From: Clostridia bacterium
GTDB taxonomy: Bacteria; Bacillota; Clostridia; Oscillospirales; CAG-272
Reading direction: 5' to 3'
Assembly (NCBI GenBank): GCA_017938205.1
Contig: JAGBCA010000065.1
Span: 28,903 to 92,902, forward strand
Length of the DNA: 64,000 nt
The notes beneath the pieces are model-generated. The model was not told the origin of the DNA, did not search any database, and saw only the letters and a program-made list of their open reading frames with translations. The position numbers and the translations under genes were made by a program. Of the stretch, positions 33,746-42,979 are shown one piece after another (positions within the stretch are counted from its first letter, which is position 1; each line of letters opens with the position of its first letter).

Positions 33746-35176
33746 ATGAAAAAAACGAAAACGATTCTCGTAGCAGTGCTTCTCATTCTTGCGATCCTCT
33801 CGGTGCTCCTTCTGCCTGCCGCGGCGGCGATCTTGACGCCATCCGTATATTCCTCCACCTTCGTCGGTGTTCTGGATGAGAAGGTAGAGCGCCTTGCCTC
33901 CATCAAGGGGAAGAAGGTCGTCGTGGTTGGCGGCTCCTCGGTCGCCTTTGGGTTAGATAGCGCGTTGATGGAGGAGCATCTCGGAATGCCTGTGGTCAAT
34001 TTCGGGCTCTACGCCGCCATCGGTACGAAGGCCATGCTGGATCTCTCGCTTCCGCATATCGGAGAGGGAGATATCGTTATCCTCGCGCCGGAAACCGATG
34101 CGCAAACGCTCTCGCTTTATTTCAGCGGTGAGAATATGTGGAAGGCGATCGACGATGCCCCCTCGCTCTTTTTCAATCTCCGTGGGGATAGCAAAAAGGA
34201 AATGCTCGGCAGTCTTTATGCACACGCGGCGGATAAGCTCTCGGTGCTTTTGTCCGATCCGCTCGATCCCCCGGGCGTATACAACAGCAAGAGCTTTAAC
34301 GCCTACGGCGACGTCTCCTATCCGAGAGAGCAAAACGTAATGACGCTGTATTACGATCCAAATACTCCGATCGAGCCGACACCCTCCATCGTTTCCGAGG
34401 ATTTTATCGAATACGTCAACGAATATATTGCCCTCTGCGAAAGAAAGGGAGCGACGGTGTATTATTCTTTTGCACCGATGAATGCGGCGGCCATGGCGCC
34501 CTCGGTCACGGAGGAGAGCCTGCTGGGCTTTGCCGATCATCTGGAGAAAAACATTCTTTGCGAGCATATCAGTATGATCAATTCCTACGTTCTGGATCCC
34601 GCGTATTTTTACGATACGAATTATCATTTAAATGACGTAGGCGTACGGCTTCGAACGAAAATGCTGATCGAGGATATCCGCTTTGCTAAGGGCGATTATC
34701 AGGCCGTAAATATCGAAATTCCCGAAAAGCCCGCACTCCCGAATGCGGATATTAAGTTTTTTGAAACGGATGAAAATTCGCAGTATTTTGTATATGAAAC
34801 TTTACAAACAGGTGCAAAAAAAGGCTCACTTGCGATTGTTGGACTCACCGAGCTTGGGAAAAAGCAAAAGGAGCTGACAATTCCGCTCGGCGCAGATCAT
34901 CTTAAGATCACTTATCTTGGCGCGAATGCCTTTGCGGGCGGTGTCGCCGAAACGGTCACCATCCCTGAAAATTCAAATCTCAGGGACATTGCGACGGGTG
35001 CCTTTGAAGGATCCTCCGTGCGCCGCCTTTATATCCGTTATGAATTTGAAAACGATGCGGATGAGCTCTCGCCTCCCGCAAGCTTCGGTCATACGGAGGT
35101 GTTCGTTCCGAAAAACTCGGTCTACCTCACGCATTACGATTGGCTTCCGTATCCCATGAATATCCTGCCCGATTGA
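33746..35176 (+). CDS. Membrane-anchored SGNH/DltD-like protein with C-terminal LRR segment
   Basis: 476 residues. Seen: N-terminal membrane anchor/signal helix (about 6-28), SGNH-like domain with VVVGGSSVAFGLDSALMEE (nucleophile Ser in block I), APETDAQTL, and distal block YDTNYHLNDVG with Asp and His near residue 295; then a leucine-rich BspA-type segment (about 365-450, LKITYLGANAFAGG, NSNLRDIATGAFEGSSVRRLYI). Start at the ATG 33746, 5 bp after GGGAGG; a GTG one codon earlier is closer than ideal. It mirrors the lipoprotein at 29565 but with the domain order reversed. It is a likely extracytoplasmic partner of the MBOAT. Confidence 0.8.
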   Translation: MKKTKTILVAVLLILAILSVLLLPAAAAILTPSVYSSTFVGVLDEKVERLASIKGKKVVVVGGSSVAFGLDSALMEEHLGMPVVNFGLYAAIGTKAMLDLSLPHIGEGDIVILAPETDAQTLSLYFSGENMWKAIDDAPSLFFNLRGDSKKEMLGSLYAHAADKLSVLLSDPLDPPGVYNSKSFNAYGDVSYPREQNVMTLYYDPNTPIEPTPSIVSEDFIEYVNEYIALCERKGATVYYSFAPMNAAAMAPSVTEESLLGFADHLEKNILCEHISMINSYVLDPAYFYDTNYHLNDVGVRLRTKMLIEDIRFAKGDYQAVNIEIPEKPALPNADIKFFETDENSQYFVYETLQTGAKKGSLAIVGLTELGKKQKELTIPLGADHLKITYLGANAFAGGVAETVTIPENSNLRDIATGAFEGSSVRRLYIRYEFENDADELSPPASFGHTEVFVPKNSVYLTHYDWLPYPMNILPD

Positions 35177-35189
35177 TGCGAAGCAAAAT

Positions 35190-35250
35190 AAAAAATCCCC
35201 ACCCTTGAAGGTTGCCGTGAAGGCTCCCAAGGGATGGGGATCTTTTTATA
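35190..35250. terminator. Bidirectional terminator between convergent operons
   Basis: ATCCCCACCCTTG (from 35195) pairs with CAAGGGATGGGGAT (ending 35241) with one bulge. T runs on both strands let it end both the O-acylation cassette and the sugar operon. Confidence 0.88.
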
Positions 35251-35287
35251 TCATAAAAAATTATTTTTGGCTGGGCGTTTCGAATGT

Positions 35288-36769
35288 TTAAAACAGCTTG
35301 TTGATCTCGGCGAGCGTCTTTCTCACAAGCATCTCGCCGCCCACGTGGCCGGCCGTACCGCTGCCGACGAATGCGGAATAGTGGCTGCCCTGTTCTGCCT
35401 TTTCCGTGGGAAGGTAGCCGTAAGAGCCGCAACAGAGCTGGCAGAGGAAGGTCTGCTTAGCAAGCGAGCGTGCGCGGATCTGGTTGCCGTAGTTTAAGAA
35501 GAGCTCGTAGGGGTTAGAGGCAAAGGCGATGTCGCCAAGACGGGCAATATGCACCTCGATGGGATAGATATCCATCGTCTGCTGGAGCTGGTATCTTGCA
35601 ACGATGCCGCTATAGATCTGCATATGCGCGTTGTCCTCGTAGGAAACGTCACCCTCAAGGTTATCGAAGAACTCCTTGATGGTGCGAAGCGCGCTGTGAT
35701 ATTCCGCAACGGTCACGCGGCGCAGGGGCATTTCCACGGTGAGATTCTTATGCACAAGCTCGGTCTCGGTGACGTATTCGGTCACGTCGTCAAGCGCCCA
35801 GAAGATCTCGTTTGCGATTCTCTTGGCGGCAAGAGTACAGCCCTTGATGTCAAACATAGAGGGATCGGCGCGTCTTTCGATCACCTTTTCGCGATGGATG
35901 TTAGGGTCGTTCTTGCAAACGGGGGAGTCCACCCAGCGGATCAGATCGCGGGGACACTGGTCGCCTGCGGGGGCGATCATGCAAAGGAAGTTGACGTCGT
36001 TGCCGTACTTTTCGCGCAGGAAGCCCTTCACTTTTCCGACGTAGTCGGAGGAGATGTAGTTCTGATGCTCCAGCACCTGCGCAGGGCAGGCAATGTTTGC
36101 AACAACACCGGTCAGCTTCTTATTCAGGTCGTAAGTGAAGAGCATTTCGATACCGCCGTCATTGCCGCTTTCAAGCTCGGTAAAGTTTGCGGTGTTCGCA
36201 TTGCCCCACATCTTTGCGGAGCCATCGTCATAGCAAACTCTGCGGCACATACCAACCGCCGCGCGGCCAAAGCCCGCAGCGTATGCGCCCTCGGCGCGGT
36301 TGTTCCAGGCCTCGATGGCGGCCTTTGCGATCCTCTCAATGAGAAACTGCTTTGCCTCCTCGCCGCGAATGATATCGGCGCTGTCGTCCGAAACGCGAGG
36401 CGCGTATTTCACGCCTTCGGGCATCAATGCGGTCAGAGCCTTCAATGCACTCGAAAAACTGTCGCTTCTATCGGCGTAGGAGAAGGAAGCGTGGGTGTGG
36501 ATGGCGCTGATCAAAAGCTTTTTCTTATCAAAGCCGCAGTCGTCGGGAAGGTAGTCTCTGACGGCGGTGAGAAGCTTTTCACTGGTGGCTGCAAGGTCGC
36601 AGCCAACAAAAACCATGTGATCGCCGCCACATTCAAGGGCCAGCGCGGTCACGGAGATGGGGGTCTCCACCTCACCGGAAATTCTCTCGTAGAGCTGTCC
36701 TGCAAGATCCACGCGTCTTCCCTCGGGAAGAATGCTGACCTCGCTCCAGCCGATCTTGATCTTGTTCAT
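35288..36769 (-). CDS. Neutral/alkaline ceramidase-like hydrolase domain protein
   Basis: 493 residues, no signal peptide. Seen: an N-terminal pattern like the neutral/alkaline ceramidase N domain (IKIGWSEVSILPEG, MVFVGCDLAATSEKLL, LISAIHTHASFS with metal-type His, CPAQVLEHQNYISSDYVGKV, MIAPAGDQCPRD). Bacterial relatives occur in sugar-use clusters and need not act on ceramide. Here it is the last gene of the DeoR-facing operon, 32 bp after the MFS gene. It may cleave an amide or ester of the imported substrate; function inferred. ATG at 36769 with AAAGGAGAACG. Confidence 0.78.
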   Translation of the reverse strand: MNKIKIGWSEVSILPEGRRVDLAGQLYERISGEVETPISVTALALECGGDHMVFVGCDLAATSEKLLTAVRDYLPDDCGFDKKKLLISAIHTHASFSYADRSDSFSSALKALTALMPEGVKYAPRVSDDSADIIRGEEAKQFLIERIAKAAIEAWNNRAEGAYAAGFGRAAVGMCRRVCYDDGSAKMWGNANTANFTELESGNDGGIEMLFTYDLNKKLTGVVANIACPAQVLEHQNYISSDYVGKVKGFLREKYGNDVNFLCMIAPAGDQCPRDLIRWVDSPVCKNDPNIHREKVIERRADPSMFDIKGCTLAAKRIANEIFWALDDVTEYVTETELVHKNLTVEMPLRRVTVAEYHSALRTIKEFFDNLEGDVSYEDNAHMQIYSGIVARYQLQQTMDIYPIEVHIARLGDIAFASNPYELFLNYGNQIRARSLAKQTFLCQLCCGSYGYLPTEKAEQGSHYSAFVGSGTAGHVGGEMLVRKTLAEINKLF

Positions 36770-36801
36770 AATCGTTCTCCTTTATGAAAAGTGTAAAGAA
36801 A

Positions 36802-38124
36802 TCAAACAGATGCCTCTGCGACCTCGGCCGCCTTGGCTTTTTCAACCGCAATGCGCACCTTGTGCGCTTTGGTTATAACGAATTGCATTACGAGCGTCAC
36901 GCAGATCATAATGCCTGCGCAAACGAAAAGGATGGGCTTATACGTGCCGACAAGGTCAAAGCAAAGGTTAACGGTGGGAGAGCCGAGCGCATAGCCGCAC
37001 ACGTTCACCGAAACGAAGAGGCCAAGCACCTTTTCGTAGGAATGCTCGCCGAAAAGATCGGCGGCGTAGATGGGAAGCATGATCGTCTCAAGCGGCAGGG
37101 CAAGTGCGGAGAAAATGCTGTAGATCATCGCAATGGCCATGCCTATCTCGGAATTTGTGATGATCGCGAGCAGAAACATAACAGCTGCCGCCGTGATCGA
37201 GCACATGCTCGTTGTAAAGCGCAGACCTAACTTATCGTAGATGATGCCCGTCAGAAATTTGAAGCCTGCCAGCGCCAGCGAATGAAAGCTCATCGCATAC
37301 GCCACATATTCCGCCGTCAAGCCAACATCTCGCATATGAGCCTTTGCAATACCGGTGATGCCCTGCAGGCAGAATCCGGTAAAGAAAATACAAATGAGGG
37401 CAACGTAGAAGTAAGGCGTTGCTTTGGCTTTGGCAAAGGGAATGCCGGGCCAGGGCTCGGAGCGCCCCTTTTTCTTTTTGTGAACGGTACGGCTTTCCGT
37501 GTAGTATTTTGGGGATTCCTTCATAAAGATAAGGATCAAAATGCCAACGAGCAACACAGCAAGTCCTGAGATAAAGTATGCGTTGCGGTAGCTTTCGCCG
37601 CCTGCCTCGATGATGGGGGAGAGCAGCTGGATGGCGACCGCGCCGCCAAGACCGTTTGCCGCAAGCACCGCGCCCATGATCGTGCCGCGGTTTTCCTTGC
37701 ACCATTTGTTGATCACGCAGCCGATCATCGTTGTTCCCGTCCAGGAAAAGCCAATACCGAGCAAAACGCCGCCGAGATAAAACATAAAGAGGTTGTTGGC
37801 AAGCGCGTAGCAGAGCATCGAGCCGGTCAGGCACACCGTGCCCGCAACCATCAGCCTCTTGGTTCCGAACTTGAATACCAGCGTACCGAAAAACAGATTC
37901 ACGATCGCGTTGGCAATAAAGCGAAAGGTATCGTTTAAGGAGAAAAGACTGCGGTCGATGCCGAGCTTTTTCGTCACTACGTCGAGATAGAGGCTCTTTG
38001 TTGAACTGCAGAATCCGAGCGTGATCATCACCGTCAGAAAGCAAACGCCGATCACCACCCATTTGTAGTCAAGGCGTTTTGTTTTTGTTTCCGCCAAGGG
38101 CAGAGTATCTTTATTTTCTTCCAA
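36802..38124 (-). CDS. MFS transporter of the sugar operon
   Basis: 440 residues, 12 predicted membrane helices in two halves with a charged central loop (about 210-235, RTVHKKKKGRSEPWPG). Seen: MFS fold with KFGTKRLMVAG after helix 2, GIGFSWTGTTMIGCVINKWCKENRGTIMG in the first half, and IYDKLGLRFTTSM in the second. Resembles oxalate/formate-antiporter-like or anion:proton symporters, so the cargo might be an acidic sugar. The start is TTG at 38124, 9 bp after GGAGG; the longer frame to 38202 has no ribosome site. Position in the operon implies import of the operon's substrate. Confidence 0.9.
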   Translation of the reverse strand: MEENKDTLPLAETKTKRLDYKWVVIGVCFLTVMITLGFCSSTKSLYLDVVTKKLGIDRSLFSLNDTFRFIANAIVNLFFGTLVFKFGTKRLMVAGTVCLTGSMLCYALANNLFMFYLGGVLLGIGFSWTGTTMIGCVINKWCKENRGTIMGAVLAANGLGGAVAIQLLSPIIEAGGESYRNAYFISGLAVLLVGILILIFMKESPKYYTESRTVHKKKKGRSEPWPGIPFAKAKATPYFYVALICIFFTGFCLQGITGIAKAHMRDVGLTAEYVAYAMSFHSLALAGFKFLTGIIYDKLGLRFTTSMCSITAAAVMFLLAIITNSEIGMAIAMIYSIFSALALPLETIMLPIYAADLFGEHSYEKVLGLFVSVNVCGYALGSPTVNLCFDLVGTYKPILFVCAGIMICVTLVMQFVITKAHKVRIAVEKAKAAEVAEASV

Positions 38125-38214
38125 GGAAGAGCACCTCCAAAATTTAAGAAGCCGTTTTGTTTCCGGATTCCCCTCGGGAGAGGGAAATCCGGACGAAAAC
38201 AATTGTTATAAATA

Positions 38215-38889
38215 TCAGAAATCCCGGATGGTTTTGTCGCCGTAAACGCGCTTCCAGTCCTTTTTGAAGCCCTGGATCGCAGAATCGGTCATCGGATGGG
38301 TGAGCAGCGTTTTCAGAATATCCGCCGAAACAGTCACGCTGTGGCAGCCTGCCATCTCGCACTTATGCACCTGCTCTGCGTTCTTGAAGCTTGCCGCAAG
38401 CACCTTGCAGTCCGAGCCGTAGGTCTTGAAAAGCTCCACGGTCTCCGCAACGACGGCGCAGCCGTCACCGAGGATGTTGTCAAGACGGTTTGCGTAAGGG
38501 GCCACGAAGGATGCGCCCGCCATAGCGGCAAGCAATGCCTGCGCAGGGGTGAAGATTGCCGTCACCGTCACGGGAATGCCGATCTTTTTCAGCATCATCG
38601 TTGCCTTAAGTCCCTCTTCTCCGACCGGGATCTTAGCATAGAAATTGCCGCCGAGGCGCTCCTTGAGGAGCTTTGCTTCGGCAACGATGTCCTCTGCCTT
38701 CTCCGCGGTGGTTTGCACGTGGAGCATCTTTTCGGGGCCGATGATCTTGCGGATGTTTTCGAGCAGCGGCCAGAAGTCGGTTTTTTCCTTTGAGATAATG
38801 GTGGGGTTTGTGGTTACGCCCGCGAGGGGGTAAAATTCATTGCAATGCGCAATGTCCGAAAGGTTTGCTGTATCAAGAATATAGATCAT
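38215..38889 (-). CDS. Transaldolase / fructose-6-phosphate aldolase family
   Basis: 224 residues, the short form of the family. Seen: MIYILDTANLSDI (Asp of strand 1), GVTTNPTIISKE, HVQTTAEKAEDIVAEA, the Schiff-base Lys in FYAKIPVGEEGLKA, VTAIFTPAQALLA, APYANRLDN and VLAASFKNAEQV. This is the FSA/TalC-like group that cleaves or transfers a dihydroxyacetone unit. Position after an isomerase and a kinase suggests it splits the phosphorylated ketose of this pathway. The 90-bp gap before the MFS gene is the largest in the operon. ATG at 38889 with TGAGGGAAA. Confidence 0.93.
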   Translation of the reverse strand: MIYILDTANLSDIAHCNEFYPLAGVTTNPTIISKEKTDFWPLLENIRKIIGPEKMLHVQTTAEKAEDIVAEAKLLKERLGGNFYAKIPVGEEGLKATMMLKKIGIPVTVTAIFTPAQALLAAMAGASFVAPYANRLDNILGDGCAVVAETVELFKTYGSDCKVLAASFKNAEQVHKCEMAGCHSVTVSADILKTLLTHPMTDSAIQGFKKDWKRVYGDKTIRDF

Positions 38890-38921
38890 TTTGTTTCCCT
38901 CAAAAATTAAAGCGAAGGTTT

Positions 38922-40280
38922 TTATTCAACTACGTAGTCAACGGCGATGCCGAGGATCGAGCAGAGGTCTGCGATCTTCTTTCTGTTATCGCCGTAGGTG
39001 ATGATATAGTGCTGGCAGGCCACGTTGTCTGCAAATTTTTCAACGTCTCCGATCTTGATCTCTAAGGCGGAGAGCTGCGGTGCGGGTGCATCCCAGCCGC
39101 ATTCCTCCCACTTCGGGGGCTCCTTGCCCTCGCCGAGAATGACCTGCATGGTATATTTGCCATCCTTGTAAACGAGGCGGCTCATGGTGAGCACTCCGGT
39201 CTTTACCTTGGAAACGTTCAGAATACCCTGCGAGAGCAGGCCGAAGGCCGCGGGGAGAACGGTGTAGGTCTCGCCGTCTACCATATCGGCGGCAACAAAG
39301 TCGGGAACGCCGGCAAGCACGCTCTCCTCAAAGAACTCGTAGAACTCAAGGTAGCCCGCAAGCTGCCCGGTCAGGCGGTTCATCATCAGCTGGGTAACCG
39401 CGCCGAGAGAATCGTTCTCGGGAACGGTGGTATAGCCGTCCTCGGAGAGAAGCATAAAGATGGGGGCGGGCGGGAAGCCGCAGAGCTTCTTCATTCCGTC
39501 AACGTCCTTCAAGGAGATGGACTTATAGCCTCTCTCGTCCGCGATCGCCTTCACGGCAAGGTAATAGCCTGCCGCCTTCAGCATAGCCTCGTCGTTGGCG
39601 GGCTTCAAGAAGTTCCATTTGAGAATGCGGTTGTTCACGACCTCGCGTTTTGCCGCTTCGTTCAGAGCCTCGTATCTCTGCTGGATCTCAAGCATCTCAA
39701 AGGTCTCGATCTCAATGCCGGTCGCCTTTTTCAGCGAAAGTCCGTCGTAAAGCGTGCCGTAAAGGTTCATATCGCGGTAGCCCGCCATACCCACCTTGTC
39801 GGTAAGCAGCTGCTTTGCGGCGATTGCGGCGCGGCAGTAGTCTGCAACGGCGGCGCTTCTCGTTTTCTTTCCGATGATATCGTATACGTATTTGAATTTG
39901 TAGCCAAGTCCCTCAAAGGTACCGCGCAGACCCGTTGTGCCCGCCTGGTCGGCGGTGGTCACAAGTCTGTCGCCCTCGTACCAGCCGCAAAGTCCCCAAA
40001 GAACCATGGGCAGGTGGCGGAAATGCTCGGTCACCTTCACAACTGCATGCGTGGGGATCCAGCCCGCAACGCAAACCACGAGAGCATCAAAGCTCTCCTT
40101 TTTCAGCGCCTCCACGGCGCTCTTTACCTGCGTTTCCTCGTAGTCGTCCGCCACAGGGTAAACGGTCACGAGATCCAGGCCCTCTGCCTTCAGAGCCTCA
40201 GCGGCGGCAGAGCACTTTCTGATAATAACGTCAACGGGAGTGTTCACCTCTCCGAAGCCGACAAATCCGATCTTTGCCAT
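38922..40280 (-). CDS. L-fucose/L-arabinose isomerase family protein
   Basis: 452 residues. Seen: a Rossmann-like N-terminal domain (KIGFVGFGEVNTPVDV, FDALVVCVAGWIPTH), central region with YDIIGKKTRSAAVADYCRAA, and a C-terminal beta domain (LPAAFGLLSQGILN, VLTMSRLVYKDGKYTMQVILGEG, and ACQHYIITYGDNRKKIADLCSILGI, where the family usually has a conserved His). The overall layout is that of fucose-isomerase-like enzymes converting an aldose to a ketose, but the sequence is not FucI or AraA proper. Substrate unknown. It lies 30 bp after the FGGY kinase gene. ATG at 40280 with AAAGGAAT. Confidence 0.87.
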   Translation of the reverse strand: MAKIGFVGFGEVNTPVDVIIRKCSAAAEALKAEGLDLVTVYPVADDYEETQVKSAVEALKKESFDALVVCVAGWIPTHAVVKVTEHFRHLPMVLWGLCGWYEGDRLVTTADQAGTTGLRGTFEGLGYKFKYVYDIIGKKTRSAAVADYCRAAIAAKQLLTDKVGMAGYRDMNLYGTLYDGLSLKKATGIEIETFEMLEIQQRYEALNEAAKREVVNNRILKWNFLKPANDEAMLKAAGYYLAVKAIADERGYKSISLKDVDGMKKLCGFPPAPIFMLLSEDGYTTVPENDSLGAVTQLMMNRLTGQLAGYLEFYEFFEESVLAGVPDFVAADMVDGETYTVLPAAFGLLSQGILNVSKVKTGVLTMSRLVYKDGKYTMQVILGEGKEPPKWEECGWDAPAPQLSALEIKIGDVEKFADNVACQHYIITYGDNRKKIADLCSILGIAVDYVVE

Positions 40281-40310
40281 ATGTAATTCCTTTCTGAAAT
40301 AAGGGAAGTG

Positions 40311-41708
40311 TCAGTTGTTTAAAAGCGTATCGTACTTTAAGTATCTTTCGTAGCATTCGCTGTAATCCACGCCGCGGCTTTCGTAAGCCTTGTCGAGCGC
40401 GATCATTTTCGCCGCATCCTCAACGCTTGCGAATTTGCCAACGCCAACGGCGGCTAAGATCGCCGAGCCAAGACAGGCAGTCTCCTTGTTCTTTAAGGTA
40501 ACGAGCCGTTTGCCCGTCATATCTGCCTTCATCTGGCACCAGAGCGGGCTGTTTGCGCCGCCGCCCATCGCGCGGATCTCGTCAACAGAGAGGCCGAGAT
40601 AGTCGAGGTTTGACTTTAGCATACAAGCCACCGATTCCATCACCGCGCGAACGAAGTGTGCACGCGTGTGCTCCGTGGTCAGTCCCGTGAAGCTGCCTCT
40701 GGCATCGGGGTTGTATTTCGGCATCGTTGAGCCGCAGAGATAGGGAAGAAAGGTCAGTCCGTCACTGCCGGGAGCAACCTTCTCGGCCATCTCATCAAGC
40801 TCCGAAAAGGAGAAGCTTTCGCACAGTGCGTTTCTGAACCATTTCAGCGCCATGCCTGCTGTAGGTGTCCAGGAAAGTAAACAATACTTGTCATTATAGT
40901 TATAATGGCAGGGAACAATGCTCTTTTCATCGTATACGGGAACGGTGTCGGACGGTAAGAAAATAACCATCGTCGTTCCCGTCATTACGCTGACGGTGCC
41001 CTGCTTTACAACGCCTGCGCCGATCGCACCCGCGATCTGATCGATCGCACCGGTAACGACCTGTATTCCCTCATATGCACCAACCTTCACCGCGCTGGAG
41101 TGGAGTGTGGGGAGCATATCCTTCGAAACGCCGATGAAGTCCAGCATCTCGTCCCACCAAGTGCCCTTGTGAATGTCAAAATAGATGGTAGAGGATTGCA
41201 GCGTTTTTTCCGAGATGAATTGCCCGGTCATTTTGTAGAGGATCCAATCCTCAAGCAAAAAGACCTTTTTTGTTTTTGCGAAGATCTCGGGCTCGTGCCG
41301 CTTGACCCAGAGCAGCTTGCAGGCGGGCCAGGTTGCCGTGATCTCGGGCTGACCCGTGATCTCGTATACGCGCTTGTGGCCAAAGTGCTTTGCAATGATC
41401 TCTGCCTCCTCTGTCGCGCGGTTATCGAGCCAAACGATCGCAGGGCGCACGGGCGTGCCGTGCTCGTCGGTGAGGATCAGGGTCTCGCATTGGGTATCCA
41501 CCGCGAGCGCGTCGATCGAAAGCTCCTTTTTAAGCTTTTCGATCTCGCCCTTCACGATTTCCCAATATTTTTCGCCGTCAAACTCCACGGTATCACCGTG
41601 CGCATCGAGGGTGTAGTCTGCGGTGAGAGAAATTTTTTGGTTCAGCAATTCATCGAAAACCGCGGTCTTCACCGAGGTTGTGCCGATGTCGATTCCTAAA
41701 AAATTCAT
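40311..41708 (-). CDS. FGGY-family carbohydrate kinase
   Basis: 465 residues. Seen: N-terminal ATPase motif MNFLGIDIGTTSVKTAVFDE, AVDTQCETLILTDEHG, PAIVWLDNRATEEA, WPACKLLWVKRHEPE, TGAIDQIAGAIGAGVV, SVMTGTTMVI, FLPYLCGSTMPKYNPDARG, and the C-terminal ADP loop IRAMGGGANSPLWCQMKAD. This is a xylulokinase/ribulokinase/fuculokinase-like fold and a complete enzyme; the substrate ketose is unknown. The ATG at 41708 gives the canonical family N terminus; upstream frame extension is not native. Ribosome site GAAGAGA is weak, and it starts 5 bp after the preceding gene, implying coupling. Confidence 0.95.
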   Translation of the reverse strand: MNFLGIDIGTTSVKTAVFDELLNQKISLTADYTLDAHGDTVEFDGEKYWEIVKGEIEKLKKELSIDALAVDTQCETLILTDEHGTPVRPAIVWLDNRATEEAEIIAKHFGHKRVYEITGQPEITATWPACKLLWVKRHEPEIFAKTKKVFLLEDWILYKMTGQFISEKTLQSSTIYFDIHKGTWWDEMLDFIGVSKDMLPTLHSSAVKVGAYEGIQVVTGAIDQIAGAIGAGVVKQGTVSVMTGTTMVIFLPSDTVPVYDEKSIVPCHYNYNDKYCLLSWTPTAGMALKWFRNALCESFSFSELDEMAEKVAPGSDGLTFLPYLCGSTMPKYNPDARGSFTGLTTEHTRAHFVRAVMESVACMLKSNLDYLGLSVDEIRAMGGGANSPLWCQMKADMTGKRLVTLKNKETACLGSAILAAVGVGKFASVEDAAKMIALDKAYESRGVDYSECYERYLKYDTLLNN

Positions 41709-41713
41709 AGAAA

Positions 41714-42334
41714 TTATCTCTTCAGCTGAAGATCGTAGTGAACGTCGTAAGCCTTCTCCTCGTCGGTGAACTTGTGAAGGGTGTTCACAACCTCGCCGCC
41801 GTTCCATTCGCGGCTCTCAACGTCCTCGGTCGTACCCATAACGGTAACGTTTACCTGGCGCTTGCGTGCGCGTACGTGATCCCAGTCAACGAAGTAGATG
41901 TGAGCAAATTCACCGCCGTCAAGAATACCGTCCTTGATGGTCATAGCTTCGCTTCTGCCGAAGAAAACGGAGCGAAGGTGTCCGTCGGTGTTCATGGAGG
42001 TGTAGTCACCGGGCTCGTTTACGTATCTGCCGAACTTGGAGTGGATGGGGCCGGGATGGCGGTAATCACCCTCGTTCACGTAGTCGGGGATCATCTTTCT
42101 CATGATGTCGAGAAGGTCGTGCTGCAAAAACTCGAGATCGAAGGAATCGATGTCGTGGGAGCACTCCTGGATCATAACCGAGCAGGTGGTGTGGTGAGAA
42201 GCGATCGTAACGGTACCGTTCTTCACGCCGGATGCCTTAACGATCTCGATGATCTCCTTCGAAATGTCGTGGAAGGTGGGGATCCAGCCTCTGCTCTGAA
42301 GTGCGATCTCCTTCTGAAAAACCTTAAATTCCAT
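41714..42334 (-). CDS. YjbQ family protein (UPF0047), long form
   Basis: 206 residues, longer than the usual 135-140. Seen: the family core VTIASHHTTCSVMIQECSHDIDSFDLEFLQHDLLDIM, RHPGPIHSKFGRYVNEPGDYTSMNTDGHLRSVFFGRSEAMTI with the conserved HHTT and HL/H residues, then WDHVRARKRQVNVTVMG. Related proteins have thiamine-phosphate-synthase-like activity in vitro, but the true role is uncertain. About 65 extra residues are spread through it, partly at the C terminus. Placement between a SIS isomerase and an FGGY kinase points to a carbohydrate-phosphate role. ATG at 42334 with AAAGGAGAA. Confidence 0.88.
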   Translation of the reverse strand: MEFKVFQKEIALQSRGWIPTFHDISKEIIEIVKASGVKNGTVTIASHHTTCSVMIQECSHDIDSFDLEFLQHDLLDIMRKMIPDYVNEGDYRHPGPIHSKFGRYVNEPGDYTSMNTDGHLRSVFFGRSEAMTIKDGILDGGEFAHIYFVDWDHVRARKRQVNVTVMGTTEDVESREWNGGEVVNTLHKFTDEEKAYDVHYDLQLKR

Positions 42335-42364
42335 GGTAAAATTCTCCTTTATTATAAATAATAT

Positions 42365-42964
42365 TTATTTCTTTTCGTTGAGGCGTGCGCCAACGGCACC
42401 GCCGGGATGGATGAGAGCAAATTGCTCGTTTTGGTAGTCGGTCTCCTCGATCAAGGCTGTCTGCAATGCGTGGAAGATCATGCAAAGCGCGGTGGAGGAG
42501 GTCGTTCCCTGAGAGTTGTATTTATCGGTCTCGCGGTTGACGTACTGCTTCAGCACAACGTCAGCTCCGAGGGCTAAGGGCGAGGTGAGGTTTTCGGTGA
42601 CGGTGATCACGTGCACGCCCTTTTTCTTGCAGATCTCCAGAATGGGGAGCAGCTCGCCCGTCTTTCCGCCGCGCGAGGCAAACACGCATACGTCGCCTGC
42701 CTGCAAAAAGCCCATGCCGCCGTGCACCGCCTCTGCAGGCGAAATGAACTTGGCGGGTTGCTCAATGCAGCACATAAGATGCGCAAAGTGCTGACAGATA
42801 ATACCGGAATGGCCGCAGCCGGACACACCGATGCGGGGCGCATCCCTCAAGAGATCGACTGCCTTGGAAAATGCCGCATCGTCAAAGTGCTCCTGCATCG
42901 CCTTGATGCATTCGTATTCGATTTCGTACGCCGCCTTTGCGGCGATCAATGCTTCCTTCTTCAT
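42365..42964 (-). CDS. SIS-domain sugar-phosphate isomerase
   Basis: 199 residues, a single SIS domain without CBS domains. Seen: RIGVSGCGHSGIICQHFAHLM (phosphate loop), VHGGMGFLQAGDVCVFASRGGKTGELLPILEICKKKGVHVITVT, LALGADVVLKQYV, then QGTTSSTALCMIFHALQTALI. Closest in layout to KpsF/GutQ-type or 6-phospho-3-hexuloisomerase proteins. The ATG at 42964 is taken as start, with GGTGG nearby; the GTG three codons earlier is an alternative. 15 bp after the TIM gene. It may isomerise the phosphorylated intermediate before aldol cleavage (inferred). Confidence 0.92.
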   Translation of the reverse strand: MKKEALIAAKAAYEIEYECIKAMQEHFDDAAFSKAVDLLRDAPRIGVSGCGHSGIICQHFAHLMCCIEQPAKFISPAEAVHGGMGFLQAGDVCVFASRGGKTGELLPILEICKKKGVHVITVTENLTSPLALGADVVLKQYVNRETDKYNSQGTTSSTALCMIFHALQTALIEETDYQNEQFALIHPGGAVGARLNEKK

Positions 42965-42979
42965 ATGCGCCACCGTAGA

